Below the pieces are notes generated by a model. That model saw nothing but the letters and a program-made list of their open reading frames with translations, was not told the origin of the DNA and did no database searches. A program made the translations under genes and the position numbers. Positions 22,048-30,847 of a stretch of DNA of 64,000 bases are shown here, piece by piece. Source of the DNA: Dallia pectoralis (Eukaryota > Chordata > Actinopteri > Esociformes > Umbridae); assembly GCA_029465975.1 (NCBI GenBank), contig CM055730.1, positions 6,209,801 to 6,273,800 on the forward strand, read 5' to 3'. Each line of letters opens with the position of its first letter. The stretch's first letter is position 1.

Positions 22048-24093
22048 ATGGAGGTAGCGGTGTGTGTTTATAAATGTTTTTGTGTGTGTTTAGTTTGTTC
22101 TAGTCAGAAGCTGCATTTATACAACTGGTTTGAACAAATTAAAATTAGGACGGCTGTGTAATTGTAGCCTTACGAGGTCTAAGTGTATTCCCTCTGTTGG
22201 CTGTGTAATTGTAGCCTAACGAGTGTGAGGTCTAACTGTATTCCCTCTGTTGGCTGTGTAATTGTAGCCTAACGAGTGTGAGGTCTAAGTGTATTCCCTC
22301 TGTTGGCTGTGTAATTGTAGCCTAACGAGTGTGAGGTCTAAGTGTATTCCCTCTGTTGGCTGTGTAATTGTAGCTTAACAAGTGTGAGGTCTAAGTGTAT
22401 TCCCTCTGTTGGCTGTGTAATTGTAGCCTAACGAGTGTGAGGTCTAAGTGTATTCCCTCTGTTTGCTGTGCAGGCAGAGAAGGACCGCGCCAGCTCAGAC
22501 CCTTACTACTGCCTGTCAGACTTCGTGGCCCCGAGGGACAGCGGGGTCCCCGACTACGTCGGCATGTTTGCTGTAGCCGTGTTCGGGGCGGACGAGCTGA
22601 GCAGACAGTATGAGAAACAGGGAGACGATTACAACTCCATCATGATCAAGGCTCTGGCTGATCGCCTTGCTGAGGTTTGTCTGTCAGTCATATGTTAGCC
22701 TCATCATGTGGATTATCTGGCTGGCGGATTTGTCACATTCCTAGCCAGATGCAGGTTAGGGTTACAAGTCAGGTAGATGTTGGGTCAGGTTTAAACGGGC
22801 CACTACCTCCTCACCCCAGGCGTTTGCTGAGGAGCTGCATGCCCGCGTTCGTAAGGAGCTGTGGGGCTACAGCGTGGAGGAGGACCTCGGGGCCCAGGAC
22901 ATGCACAGGATCCGCTATGAGGGCATCCGCCCTGCTGCAGGGTACCCCTCCCAACCGGACCATACTGAGAAGACCACCATGTGGAGACTGGGCCAAGTGA
23001 ACGAGAAGACAGGTAGGGTTAGATGTTTAAATGTATGTTTAAGGAGTGGGACTGACACACACCTTAATATGTATGAACAGAATGGTCCTGGATTATTCAA
23101 ACCCATATATGCAGTGTTCAGTGACTTCCACCCCTAGGGAACCTTAAACCTGTGGACACCTAGAACCCAGTTCTAATGCTCACCTCATCTTGTTAATCGG
23201 ACATTATCCAAAGAAACTGTCTGGGGGAAAGCTAGCAAGGGCACCAGTCTTGTCGCAAGCTTTCTACCTCTTGGACTCATTCATTAGCTAGTGTTAAGTA
23301 TGACAAGAGTGTCTAGAACTGGAACAATATCTATTCTGGAAGGTTCTATAGACCTGAAAAAGTTCTAAATAACTTTTGAATAAAGGTCTTATGACCTGGA
23401 AGTTCTAAAGATCTGAAGGGGGTCTGAAGGCCTCATTAATAAAATGTAGACTGTTAATACTAAGATGTAATGTTTTGATGACGCTATAAATATAAAATGT
23501 ATGTATTTTATTACTTGTTATTTCTTCCTTTGTAAAGCTTATTGAATGTCTTCTCTATATGAACTGTGCTGTATAAATTAACTTGCTTGCTATCCAGACA
23601 AACACACGTTGCGGTCAGGATTTTTATTGGCGTTAAGAATTTCACTGCTATCGTTTACATCCAAGGGGCATAGCATAGTTTTTCTATCTGTATTTTTTGT
23701 TCCTAAATTAGGTTTGGATTAATGAGAGCGATGTATTTTCTAGGCATCCTGTTGACAGAGTCTCTGGCCATGATTCCAGCATCTTCTGTCTCTGGCCTGT
23801 ATTTCTCTAACCCCAAGGCCACCTACTTTGCTGTGGGCAAAATTACCAAAGAACAGGTACAGACACTGGCTTCAGTTTAACAAGTCGTGGTTAATATAAT
23901 TGATTAAAAAGACCTCTTTGGCGCCTCCTTGGGGCCTGCCCACCACACTACTTTGTGATATCCTGAGATGAATGAGATCTCTTCTTCTTTCTCTGTGGTT
24001 TCACAGGTGGAGGACTACGCTGGGAGGAAAGAGATGCCTGTGTCAGAGGTGGAGCGCTGGCTCGGGCCAATACTGGCCTACGACACCGACTGA
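4421..24093 (+). CDS. mtr: Methionine synthase (cobalamin-dependent), complete 33-exon gene
   Basis: Cytosolic enzyme that moves a methyl group from 5-methyltetrahydrofolate via cobalamin to homocysteine, giving methionine and tetrahydrofolate. I traced 33 coding exons, the same number as I recall for human MTR. Their lengths sum to 3807 bp, or 1268 aa plus stop TGA (24091-24093), against 1265 aa in human. Every junction is phase-consistent. Start: ATG at 4421 opens a 37-bp first exon (MAPTMPESSTRA, phase 1) that joins the phase-1 acceptor at 5744; no other upstream exon was needed. All four modules are present with intact key residues: zinc cysteines C263, C326 and C327, cobalamin ligand H788, and SAM-site RPAAGYPSQPDHTEK. 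All introns are GT-AG except one GC-AG (after exon 18). The gene appears functional despite minisatellites in at least 14 introns. Exons are given in the four module entries. Confidence 0.96.
4479..5035. repeat. 111-bp tandem repeat, 5 copies, mtr intron 1
   Basis: GCTTTAGCTATCAAGC starts copies at 4479, 4590, 4701, 4812 and 4923, an exact 111-bp period with a few substitutions. The unit is rich in GCTAGC/GCTAAA words. The array starts only about 20 bp after the exon 1 donor, so it lies in the promoter-proximal intron. Confidence 0.95.
5965..6870. repeat. 30/37-bp minisatellite, mtr intron 2
   Basis: About 27 copies of a unit around GGGCTGTCCCTG ... GGGGCACATGTT, alternating 30-bp and 37-bp versions. 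It begins immediately after the exon 2 donor. The G-rich + strand makes several frames stop-free in both directions, which produces long but meaningless ORFs. Confidence 0.95.
7868..8030. repeat. 21-bp GC-rich minisatellite, mtr intron 5
   Basis: Eight copies of a 21-bp unit beginning GATCGGGATGCCGCGGTGCC. The array ends about 12 bp before the acceptor of exon 6 at 8042, squeezing the polypyrimidine tract to TCTTTTCTCTCAG. The unit is CpG-rich. Confidence 0.95.
8890..9415. repeat. 61-bp minisatellite containing the mtr exon 9 donor
   Basis: Nine copies with an exact 61-bp period. Each contains TACCCCAATGCAG|GTAGCC, which is the last bases of exon 9 plus its 5' splice site; the first copy is the real one (donor at 8909). 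Later copies carry CTACCCC in place of TTACCCC and are nearly identical to each other, suggesting recent expansion or homogenisation. Confidence 0.96.
9530..10582. repeat. 21-bp minisatellite, about 50 copies, mtr intron 10
   Basis: A 21-bp unit, GATGAGCTAATCTACCAAAT plus G, with variants GATGTGCTAATC and GATGTGCTATTC, repeats about 50 times. Because 21 is divisible by three and the unit lacks stops, both strands show 360-390 codon ORFs. These are not genes. It begins 1 bp after the exon 10 donor. Confidence 0.96.
11720..12412. repeat. 46-bp minisatellite, 15 copies, mtr intron 14
   Basis: CATGGTTGCCTGGCTAGCC recurs every 46 bp from 11727 to about 12370. Copies are almost identical except the last, which drifts. 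The array ends about 30 bp before the exon 15 acceptor. Confidence 0.96.
12957..13001. repeat. (CA)n-rich microsatellite, mtr intron 16
   Basis: Interrupted CA repeat (ACACACGCACGCACACACGC) that begins at the exon 16 donor, GTACACACAAAC. Confidence 0.9.
13268..14127. repeat. 26-bp minisatellite containing the mtr exon 17 donor, about 30 copies
   Basis: The unit CTCTACCATGCCATTAAG|GT followed by AGGTT(C) duplicates the end of exon 17 and its donor. Around 30 copies, 24-32 bp long, follow the true donor at 13288. The copies keep the AAG|GTAGGT donor core with few exceptions (some have AAGTTAGGT). A unit length not divisible by three and TAG/TAA in later frames mean only the first donor preserves the protein. 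Confidence 0.96.
14637..15106. repeat. 24-bp G-rich minisatellite with TTTAGGG words, mtr intron 19
   Basis: About 19 copies of GGTGTTGGGGGTTTAGGG plus TCCTGA or CCCTGA. Every unit contains runs of three to five G on the + strand, so the transcript and coding strand could form G-quadruplexes. It resembles telomeric DNA only by chance wording. Confidence 0.95.
16175..16707. repeat. 37-bp minisatellite containing the mtr exon 22 acceptor region
   Basis: About 14 copies of a 37-bp unit with TCTCTCCTCCATAACAG|GAC. The last copy, CTCTCCTCCATCACAG|GACCC, is the real acceptor and first bases of exon 22 (16708). The upstream copies thus carry a polypyrimidine tract and AG like the true site. Early copies (16190-16430) are more diverged than late ones. 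Confidence 0.95.
17985..18070 (+). mobile_element. tRNA-derived SINE head, decayed
   Basis: TGGTTCAGTAAGCAGAGCGT ... GGTTCAAATCC (B box, 18027-18037) followed by CCACGTGGGTCCAGTATAAAA resembles the tRNA-related head of salmonid/teleost SINEs. The A box is degraded. It lies in mtr intron 23. It is not a functional tRNA gene: there is no credible acceptor stem. Confidence 0.5.
18180..18345. mobile_element. Body fragment of the SINE family seen at 35.7-36.2 kb
   Basis: TTTAGTGACCGCAGAGAGTC, GGGGCATTAGGATC and CTGGCCTCTAACACC correspond to the body of the longer copy at 35676-36204 (TTTTAATGACCACAGAGAGTC and so on). A 15-16-bp internal repeat (GCCAGGCATTATCCAC, three copies) has arisen inside it. 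Located in mtr intron 23. Confidence 0.55.
18882..19015. repeat. Imperfect short tandem repeats, mtr intron 25
   Basis: Irregular copies of AACACTTCCCATAAATATCA/ATAACACTTCCCGTAACC fill most of this short intron up to the exon 26 acceptor. Confidence 0.75.
19145..20548. repeat. 37-bp minisatellite, about 38 copies, mtr intron 26
   Basis: A 37-bp unit starting GTATTAGGGCCATTACTATA repeats about 38 times. Variants (CCAGCCC/CCAGTCC, CTAAAGG/CTATAGG, GGGCTATT) recur in ordered blocks, indicating multi-unit duplication steps. Confidence 0.96.
20745..20948. repeat. 26-bp minisatellite, 8 copies, mtr intron 27
   Basis: Copies of ATCTGATCCACTAGAACGGT plus TTCAGG, nearly identical. Confidence 0.95.
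21310..21790. repeat. 33-38-bp minisatellite containing the mtr exon 29 acceptor
   Basis: About 12 copies of GCTCTACCTGTCCAG|GTGAGG plus a (GGGG)TAATGTAGTTCAAT tail. The final copy is the true acceptor and first bases of exon 29 (21781, reading VGEEAQKVFDD). Nearly every upstream copy has an equally good-looking acceptor followed by the exon's first bases. Confidence 0.95.
22001..22045. repeat. (TG)n microsatellite, mtr intron 29
   Basis: About 21 uninterrupted TG dinucleotides. Confidence 0.95.
22150..22465. repeat. 53-bp minisatellite adjoining the mtr exon 30 acceptor
   Basis: Six copies of a 53-bp unit starting GGCTGTGTAATTGTAGCC and ending TATTCCCTCTGTT. The last partial copy supplies the polypyrimidine tract of the exon 30 acceptor (CCCTCTGTTTGCTGTGCAG, exon at 22474); earlier copies read GGCTGTGTAAT there and lack the AG. 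Confidence 0.95.
23440..23585 (+). mobile_element. Probable LINE/SINE 3' tail remnant, mtr intron 31
   Basis: TTTGTAAAGCTTATTGAATG ... GAACTGTGCTGTATAAATTA resembles the 3' tails of fish L2/Rex1-type retroposons (GTAAAGCG ... GCTATATAAATAAA). The 5' extent cannot be set and there is no coding remnant. Confidence 0.4.
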
Positions 24094-25400
24094 CAGTTCT
24101 ATACGTTACCAATCCTGAGCGATGATGTTGACGAATAGTGAGGATAACCAATCCTGGTGATGGTACTGATGCAAACGAAGCACTAACTTCCTAGGTGCTG
24201 CTTGTGAAAGTGCGCCTACTGACGCCCTATAAATCAATATTGGTCATTTCCAACCTACCTGTACTTAAGGGATGTTTACTTTTAACAGTATCCATTCCTG
24301 GCCTAGTTTTTCCAAAGTAATGTGATCAAGATTGGATAAGTGCAAAGAAATACGATGAATAGAACAGGCCGCAGTTGACTTGAATGTTGACGGTCCTTAC
24401 ATTGGCTATGTTTACAGATGTTTATTTCTTTGATTGATTAAATGTGATCTGATGATTTTGGAAGAACTGGGCCCTGATGACTCCGCTGGAATCATGTGAC
24501 CTTTCCTTAAGCCATAGTGAATGGGTATTGAACTCTGACCCCACACAGGCTGCTGGATTTATTCTACCTCGTCAGTTATTACACCCACTTGATATTCTGT
24601 ATTGAGCATTCAGGTGTCAGTTTCAGTATCATTTATTCTCTGATCCCATCTGGAGTTGAAGTTGTGATCTCAAGTCCAACCGGGTGTTCAGGCGGGATGA
24701 AACTGGCTGTTAAACCCAACCAGTTACCAACATTGAAAGGGCAAATGCCTTCAGCGGCAATACCACTATCTCTCTAGTTAAATCCTCTAATGGTAACGCA
24801 TTTGTCTTGTTTTTAACCAGGAAAATATCACAAATCAAATGGCCGGCTGTTATTAAAGAACAAGAACATGTTTTAATGTATTAGCCTTTCACGGGTTTTA
24901 AATAGCTTTTCTGCATTGTTGATATTCTGCTTCAAATTTATTCACTGATTTTAGGTTTTCTTTTAAAAAATTACCGGCGTATTACTAAATGATTTTATAA
25001 GTTACATTAAAAGGCCAATACATTTCAACACTAGCACTTATTTGTAATTATTTATGGATTCTTAATTGGATATTACCTGTATACAGTGTATGTTAGTTTT
25101 TGCATGAACAAGGCAGCCTAATTTGTTTCCTCTAATGGGCCTTTCATCACAGATCTGCTCGGGACGTGTTCAGAGTGTTAAATCCAATTTCTGTATGATT
25201 TTCTGAGAAGTTATTGTAAGACTTCACTTGAATATCTTGAACACAGGTGTCCACACTATGATTTAGTGTTTTTTATTGTCACTTGCAATGTTTTTGCCAT
25301 ACTTTCTGAATGTTTTTAATTTCGAGAATACAATGTTAATTTGTCGTTGTCGGTCCCATTAGTATTAAAAAGTGCTATGAAAATTTCCTTTATGTCTGTA
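24094..25400 (+). other. mtr: mtr 3' UTR (extent inferred)
   Basis: About 1.3 kb of AT-rich non-coding DNA follows the stop codon. An ATTAAA signal at 25364-25369, followed by T/G-rich sequence (TTTATGTCTGTATTGTATGT), is a plausible poly(A) site; an earlier ATTAAA lies near 24853. 25400-26180 shows nothing recognisable. Confidence 0.4.
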
Positions 25401-26184
25401 TTGTATGTGTACATGTTTCTGCCTGGCTAAAAAAAAGCATCATTACATTTTACTGTAGAGTTGCAGAATACTGAACTCTATAGTCTGCTCCTGAAGAAAC
25501 ACTAATTGTGTTTATTGTCAGCTTGACACGGTTAATTTAGTCTTGCCATGGAATTGTAATAGATTTTATTGGTCAATTGCCAACCATAACATTAGTAATT
25601 CAAGGAAAATGTCCCAATTTCACTTTTTTTATGTTTCCGTTCTTCGTTTAATTTAATGATTAATCCAAATCCAGCCAAGTATCATAATGGCATTATAACC
25701 TCATTAAAGTATAAAATACTCTTACAAATAAATCAATTTGAAGTATCACAACGATTGCCCGTCATCTTTGGGAGGAGTTCCATTATTCAAGAACAAAAAC
25801 ATTTAAAGACTTAATTTCGGAGTTTCAATAACTGGCAGTGAGACCATTGCGTGTTATGTAAAGCCAACAGGCATGTATCAAGGAATTAAATTACATTATG
25901 CAAAACTATTGATCCAAAGTACTTTAAATAGAGAATGAACATTGATGCCAGATGCGGTTCGAATTACTCAAAACGATGTCCTAGTGGAAACAACTTACCA
26001 TCAGCTGATTAAGTATTTGCATGTAAAAGACAAAAAAATATACACACTTTATCACGATAGACGACTGGAGTCTGGACACAAGGAATCGGATGCCAGTGCA
26101 CAAATCCCACAAAGAACCTATGCTTGTTGCTGTGTGGACAGATATTATTAATGATGTTAAACAGTGATTTAGGCTGCACAATAA

Positions 26185-26560
26185 GATTCAGAATCAAAAG
26201 AGCTTCATTGCCAAGTTAGTTTACAACCAACAAGAAATTTGTGAAAATATGATTACTAGGCTACAATAGTACGTAATACAAAAGTGCAATTGTCCAGTGG
26301 GGTTTCTGTGTGAATGTGGGGAGCAGGCTATAGTCCGTTTTGTTCGGGGGGACATTTTCCTAAGGCATACTGACTGCTGTAGAAAATAAACAGTTCTTCT
26401 GGCAAGAGGTTTTGGTCCTGATAGACCTTAACCTTCTGCCAGAGGGGAGAGTTCCAAATAGTCCATTTCCATGGTTAGAGAGATCAGCCTCAATCTATAC
26501 CGCTCGCCTCAGCGTCCTGGAGGTGTGTAGGTTGCCTAGAGACTGCAGATTCCCTACACT
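26185..26560. mobile_element. Remnant of a dispersed teleost repeat
   Basis: GATTCAGAATCAAAAGAGCT ... TTGCCAAGTTAGTTTACAACC ... AAGAAATTTG, then CGCTCGCCTCAGCGTCCTGG, follows the wording of a very common fish interspersed repeat that I know by sequence but cannot assign to a class with certainty. Internal parts are deleted. Confidence 0.4.
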
Positions 26561-26910
26561 ATTTAGTGTTTGTTTTCTGACTTGAAACAGAGTGATCTGT
26601 GTACACTTCTAGCAACCAGTACATTTCAGAAGGACTTAACCTGCTCCATCTGCCTGAATGTGTCTATCATGCTAGTTTACATTTGTTTGCCCTCTTGACT
26701 TGTTTGTGACGCAGAAAACTACACCGCATGATGTCTGCAATCATAATAGAGTCACTTTGTGGTTTAGATATTGATTTCAATTTGTATGTCAATATTTGCA
26801 TGTCAGCCTTGCCCAATAAATTGATGACATGCCAGCATACATTTATCATTTGCTCACAGGTGTGGGGAAAGATTGAGATTTTTTTAATGTGAGTGATTGT
26901 TTGTCTGCAG

Positions 26911-26968
26911 AAATCCAGCGTTATCTTGTGAACTTACAGACGACAAGAGGAAAAATCCACACACCCAA
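26911..26968 (+). other. Possible non-coding exon upstream of GPCR gene
   Basis: A 58-bp segment is bounded by TTGTTTGTCTGCAG and a consensus donor GTAAGT at 26969. It could be a 5' UTR exon of the GPCR at 28404, spliced to an acceptor such as GATGTAG near 28368. There is no coding support; this is speculative. Confidence 0.2.
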
Positions 26969-27160
26969 GTAAGTTCCTCTTATATTCTTAACATTGTCTC
27001 CACAGAAGACCTGTGTTCAAACACCAAGGTTATTCAATTACTTTTCACAAGTTTTTACACAACTTTTATGGCTATTTCAAAATAAGCAGTCAATATTGGA
27101 TGTTTGGAAGTGTAGAAGGTATTAGCATGTGTTAGAAACTAATAGCTAAATACTACCATA

Positions 27161-28090
27161 TACACTATACAACCAAACGTAAGTGTACACCCGTACAAAT
27201 TATTGAGTTCAGTAGTTTCGGCCATACCTATTCTCAAATCCAGCACATAACCATGAAATCTCTACAAACATTGGCAGAACAATGTGTTCTACTGAAGAGC
27301 TCAGTGACTTTAAACGTGCCACTGTCATAGAACCCGACCTTTGGCACAAGTCAGTTTGTAAAATATCTACCCTACTAGATCTGCCCCGATCAACTGTAAG
27401 TGCAAAAATTGTGAAGTGGAACCATCCAGAAGAAACAACAGCCCAAACTCACAGAGCAGGACCTCCAAGTGCCGAAGTAGGTAGCTGGTTGGCGTGGAGT
27501 ATTTGAGAGGCAAGCACAAAGCATTGACCTCAATCCCATCGAACCTGACCTCAATCCCATTGAACCAGACCTCAATCCCATCGAACCTGACCTCAATCCC
27601 ATTGAACCAGACCTCAATCCCATTGAACCAGACCTCAATCCCATCGAACCTGACCTTAAACTCATTGAACCAGACCTCAATCCCATCGAACCTGACCTTA
27701 AACTCATCGAACCTGACCTCAATCCCATTGAACCTGACCTCAATCCCATTGAACCAGACCTCAATCCCATCGAACCTGAACTTAAACTCTTCGAACCTGA
27801 CCTTAAACTCATTGAACACCTTTTGGATGAATTGGAGCATCTACTGTGAGTCAGGCCATCTTGTCCAACATCAGTTCTTAAACTCACAACTGCCCTTTAG
27901 GTTAAATCGGTGCAAATATCGACAGAGGAACTCCAAAACTTTTGTAATGCTTTGTCAGAATAGTGGCGGGTGTTTCAGCTGTAATGGTCGGAGGCAACTC
28001 CATATTAACTCACATGGTTATGCAAGGGGAAGTCCACCAAGCTCATATCTGTGTGATGGTCGCGTCTCCACATTTGGGCCAAAGAGTGTA
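27161..28090 (+). mobile_element. Tc1-like transposon, internally deleted and carrying a minisatellite
   Basis: The left end TACACTATACAACCAAACGT and right end ...CCACATTTGGGCCAAAGAGTGTA are imperfect inverted repeats like those of salmonid Tc1-like elements. Behind the left end a frame reads MCSTEELSDFKRATVIEPD ... LLDLPRSTVSAKIVKWN (27282-27420), the N-terminal DNA-binding region of the transposase. The catalytic core is deleted. The C-terminal part resumes as PDLNPIE repeats, then HLLDELEHLL (about 27815-27845), then decayed 3' sequence (AACTCCATATTAACTCACATG). It cannot encode a working transposase. Confidence 0.85.
27528..27815 (+). repeat. 21-bp minisatellite made of the transposase DLNPIE motif
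   Basis: About 14 copies of CCTGACCTCAATCCCATCGA plus A. In the transposase frame each unit reads PDLNPIE (some PDLKLIE), the segment that carries the last acidic residue of the Tc1/mariner DDE catalytic triad. In the other frames it gives the ORFs rich in LTSIPSN (+) and GLRSGSM (-), which are not genes. Confidence 0.95.
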
Positions 28091-28403
28091 TTTGGACACC
28101 AGTGTTTAGATAAGTTAATTTGATTTAAAAACATTGTGATGTGACATAGGATATTATTACCTGCACATACTTCAGAAAGTACCTGATTTGTCCACATTAT
28201 ATAAACATCGTAAAATACAAATGTAATCAAAAACTGTTTTTCTTCAAAGTAAGAGATGCTAATTTTGAATTATTTTTATTATTCCATATGATATATTGAA
28301 GTTTTTTGTGTTCTAACATGCAATTGTACTAGTAAACTTAATTAACAACAACTCTTAATTGATGTAGAATACTGAAGCCCGCACCAGTACAGAGGGTGAG
28401 GAC

Positions 28404-29237
28404 ATGAACACCTCAGCATCAAACAGCACTTCAGTCGTTGGCCTCTATCAACAAGGAGTTATGATCATCACAGTCTCTTATGCTGTGAACCTCATCCTGA
28501 CTTTGCCGGCCAATGGCTACGTCCTCTGGATAATCGCGAACGGAGCCAGAGGGACGATGGTTGCAGAGTTCTTTACACTCAACTTGGCCGTCTGCGATAT
28601 TCTCTTTTGCCTGTTTTCAGTGTTCTACGCTGTCGGCATATCTATCCAAATACCTGTAGTCTCATACCTTGGGAGGTTTGGTTTAGGTTTCCTGTGTGCT
28701 GGCAGACCCTTGTTCCAAGGCTGTGTCAGTGTGGAGCGTCACCTAGCTGTAATCCACCCTGTGACCTTCCTGAAGTACAAACCCCTGAGGTACAGGGCAG
28801 GGTGTTGTGGGGCCATCTGGTTCATGATTTTCCTGTACAGTTTGTTCTATTCCTTTCTCACTGGAATTTATTCAACCATATACTACTATGTCGTATTGGC
28901 TCAGAGCCTCGCCCTGATGTCTTTGATGCTGTTCTGCTGTCTCTCAGTTCTCAGGGTTCTAGAACAGCCCGGACCAGGGGATGGGGACAGAGACCGGGAG
29001 AAAGAGGCGAGAAATGTCAAGTTGAAGGCGTTCAATATCATTCTGTTTAACGTGGTGTTGACGATGTCATGCTACCTCCCAATCTTCGTGGCTGTGTGTT
29101 TGTACGCAGCTATTGCACCAGGCCTGTGGTTCTTCATATACTCTATTAGCCTGTCTGTCGCCCTGATCAATGGAATAGTGCAGCCACTCTTTTACCTCCA
29201 CCGGGCTAGAAAACTGCCCTGTAGCAATAGTTGTTGA
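28404..29237 (+). CDS. Rhodopsin-like (class A) GPCR, single-exon, fish-type
   Basis: A 277-aa ORF with seven hydrophobic segments: TM1 about 17-45 with the N1.50-type motif LPANGYVLW, TM2 about 56-80 with LNLAVCD, TM3 about 92-114 ending VERHLAVIHP (variant of DRY), TM4 about 133-155, TM5 about 158-182, TM6 about 210-238 (SCYLP), TM7 about 241-266 ending INGIVQPLFYL (variant of NPxxY). The N-terminus has N-glycosylation sites (NTSASNST) and no signal peptide. The second extracellular loop is very short. It looks like the P2Y/orphan-like receptors of teleosts; ligand and orthologue are unknown. It lies between mtr and ryr2, where I know of no human counterpart. A separate upstream UTR exon is possible. 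Confidence 0.82.
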   Translation: MNTSASNSTSVVGLYQQGVMIITVSYAVNLILTLPANGYVLWIIANGARGTMVAEFFTLNLAVCDILFCLFSVFYAVGISIQIPVVSYLGRFGLGFLCAGRPLFQGCVSVERHLAVIHPVTFLKYKPLRYRAGCCGAIWFMIFLYSLFYSFLTGIYSTIYYYVVLAQSLALMSLMLFCCLSVLRVLEQPGPGDGDRDREKEARNVKLKAFNIILFNVVLTMSCYLPIFVAVCLYAAIAPGLWFFIYSISLSVALINGIVQPLFYLHRARKLPCSNSC

Positions 29238-30600
29238 GACACCTCTGTTTTTATAAAAACATTATATTGGTGTTCCTCTGTAGACCGCTGCACTTGTAAT
29301 GTCATGATGGTGGATAAGCTCCTATGGCCACATACATGTAAAATGCATCTAGTCCTGTAAGTTGTGTGCTTAAGTATATTTTTTCTGAAGTGTATCGAGT
29401 CCAAGGTGGGGAGTTTCTGTAAAGCTGTTGGATTGGTTTGCTTTTTTGGTATTAAATCACAAAACACTCACGAAAGGAAATACATGAAAAGCTAAACAGT
29501 TCTGAGTTGGCCAGTGTTTAGTCCAGATCTTATTACAATGGAAAATCTAAATTGAGAATAGAAATCCACGTTTCCAAGGTTGGGCATATTTCTGTCACAT
29601 AGATAAATATGACATATTCCAATAAATACATTTCACAACTTGTGGCACTTTCATTTCATACTAACACTAAACGAGTTGACTTTTTGTTTCTGCACTGTGC
29701 AAACATGGAATCATGAGGACATGTTTCACTCGTTATGTTTCTTAATCAGGCTGTCTGGGTAAAGACAAAGATATGTAAAGGCCTCAGACTTCATTGCTGA
29801 AATTGCATTACCCAGATGAAGGATATTCATTCAAATGAATGCAGTCACGCCCCCATATACCTGCCAGAGAAACACAGCAAAACCCAGTACCTGTCGATGC
29901 CAGTTCACCGGCCACAAGTGTATTGTGTGTCTACAGCACTTAAGCTTATGTCAGTAACGTTGACAAGACACACACTTGTGTTTATATCCATTACCGCGGA
30001 CTAGTTTGTAATACACATCGATTAAACACACTTTTTCAAATTTAAGAAATCTTGAACATCCATAATAGCAGAGGTTGTGCTTCCACCTTTGAATGTTCCG
30101 TGGAGTGCTATAGCGCCACCGTGTGGCCATTTGGCATGGCATGACAAACTCTGGTCTTGTGTGCATTTGATGTGTTCATAAACCCAATCACAATCAGACA
30201 CAGGCGCACCAACACACTCTCCAACTGTTACCCACTAAATGCGAGGTACTTGAATACAGATACAGACTCAAATATGGACCTGTAATCAGACTCAAATCAG
30301 ACCTACTGGTGAAAATACAAAAATATATCTATTGCTTGTTTTCTATCTACAAAGACCTATAGCAACCTTTATTTTTGTTATGATATTGATGTATTACTAT
30401 TTTGTTTACAATTTACTACTACTATCTAATCTAGTGCATTATGTGGGAATCTGATCAAACATTTGTGGCAGACCCTGCTGCGGCTTTAATATTTATGCCT
30501 TTGACCCAAAACATGTTGATTTCTTCATGAACAGTCAGTCTTAGTTGTGCGGTATCCTATCTTCACCTGTGAGGTCAGGTGCGGTACATGTGGTTTTAAC
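29238..30600. other. Intergenic, no gene seen
   Basis: AT-rich sequence between the GPCR and the ryr2 promoter. I saw no exon, transposon or array. A GPCR 3' UTR probably occupies the first part. Confidence 0.4.
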
Positions 30601-30847
30601 TTTTACCAGCAGAGGGCGCAGTGCGACCACGTCTGGGAGTCAGACATACCTGCGCAACTCCGCCCTATGAGCATGCAGCGGTCCAATGAAAAGAGAGAGG
30701 AGAGAAAATGAGAGAGAGTGCACACTGGGTTATTCTCCTCCGCTATAGAGTTAGCTGCATCCCGGGAGCCGGAGCCTCATGCCCGCTCGGCGCTTCGACT
30801 AGGCTATCCTCCGTCCGGCTTACTGTCGGGTCTCTACCTCTACAGCC
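30600..30847 (+). promoter_or_regulatory. ryr2: ryr2 promoter-proximal region and 5' UTR
   Basis: The 250 bases before the ryr2 ATG become GC- and CpG-richer. A CCAAT box is present at 30683-30687 (GTCCAATGAAAAG), followed by a GAGA-rich stretch. The start site is not determinable by eye. The ATG context (ACAGCCATGG) fits Kozak. Confidence 0.45.

Larger units (their letters stand above)
19028..24093 (+). other. mtr: mtr exons 26-33: SAM-dependent reactivation module
   Basis: Exons: 19028-19126, 20616-20691, 21032-21187, 21781-21977, 22474-22674, 22820-23012, 23744-23856, 24007-24093. They encode the end of the B12 domain and the C-terminal activation domain, which binds S-adenosylmethionine and is remethylated with methionine synthase reductase. 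Motifs: [30 protein letters not shown]-like segment ([14 protein letters not shown]), RPAAGYPSQPDHTEK (residues 1175-1189) and the C-terminus ERWLGPILAYDTD. Exons 29 and 30 each follow a minisatellite that includes copies of their acceptor region. Confidence 0.93.
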
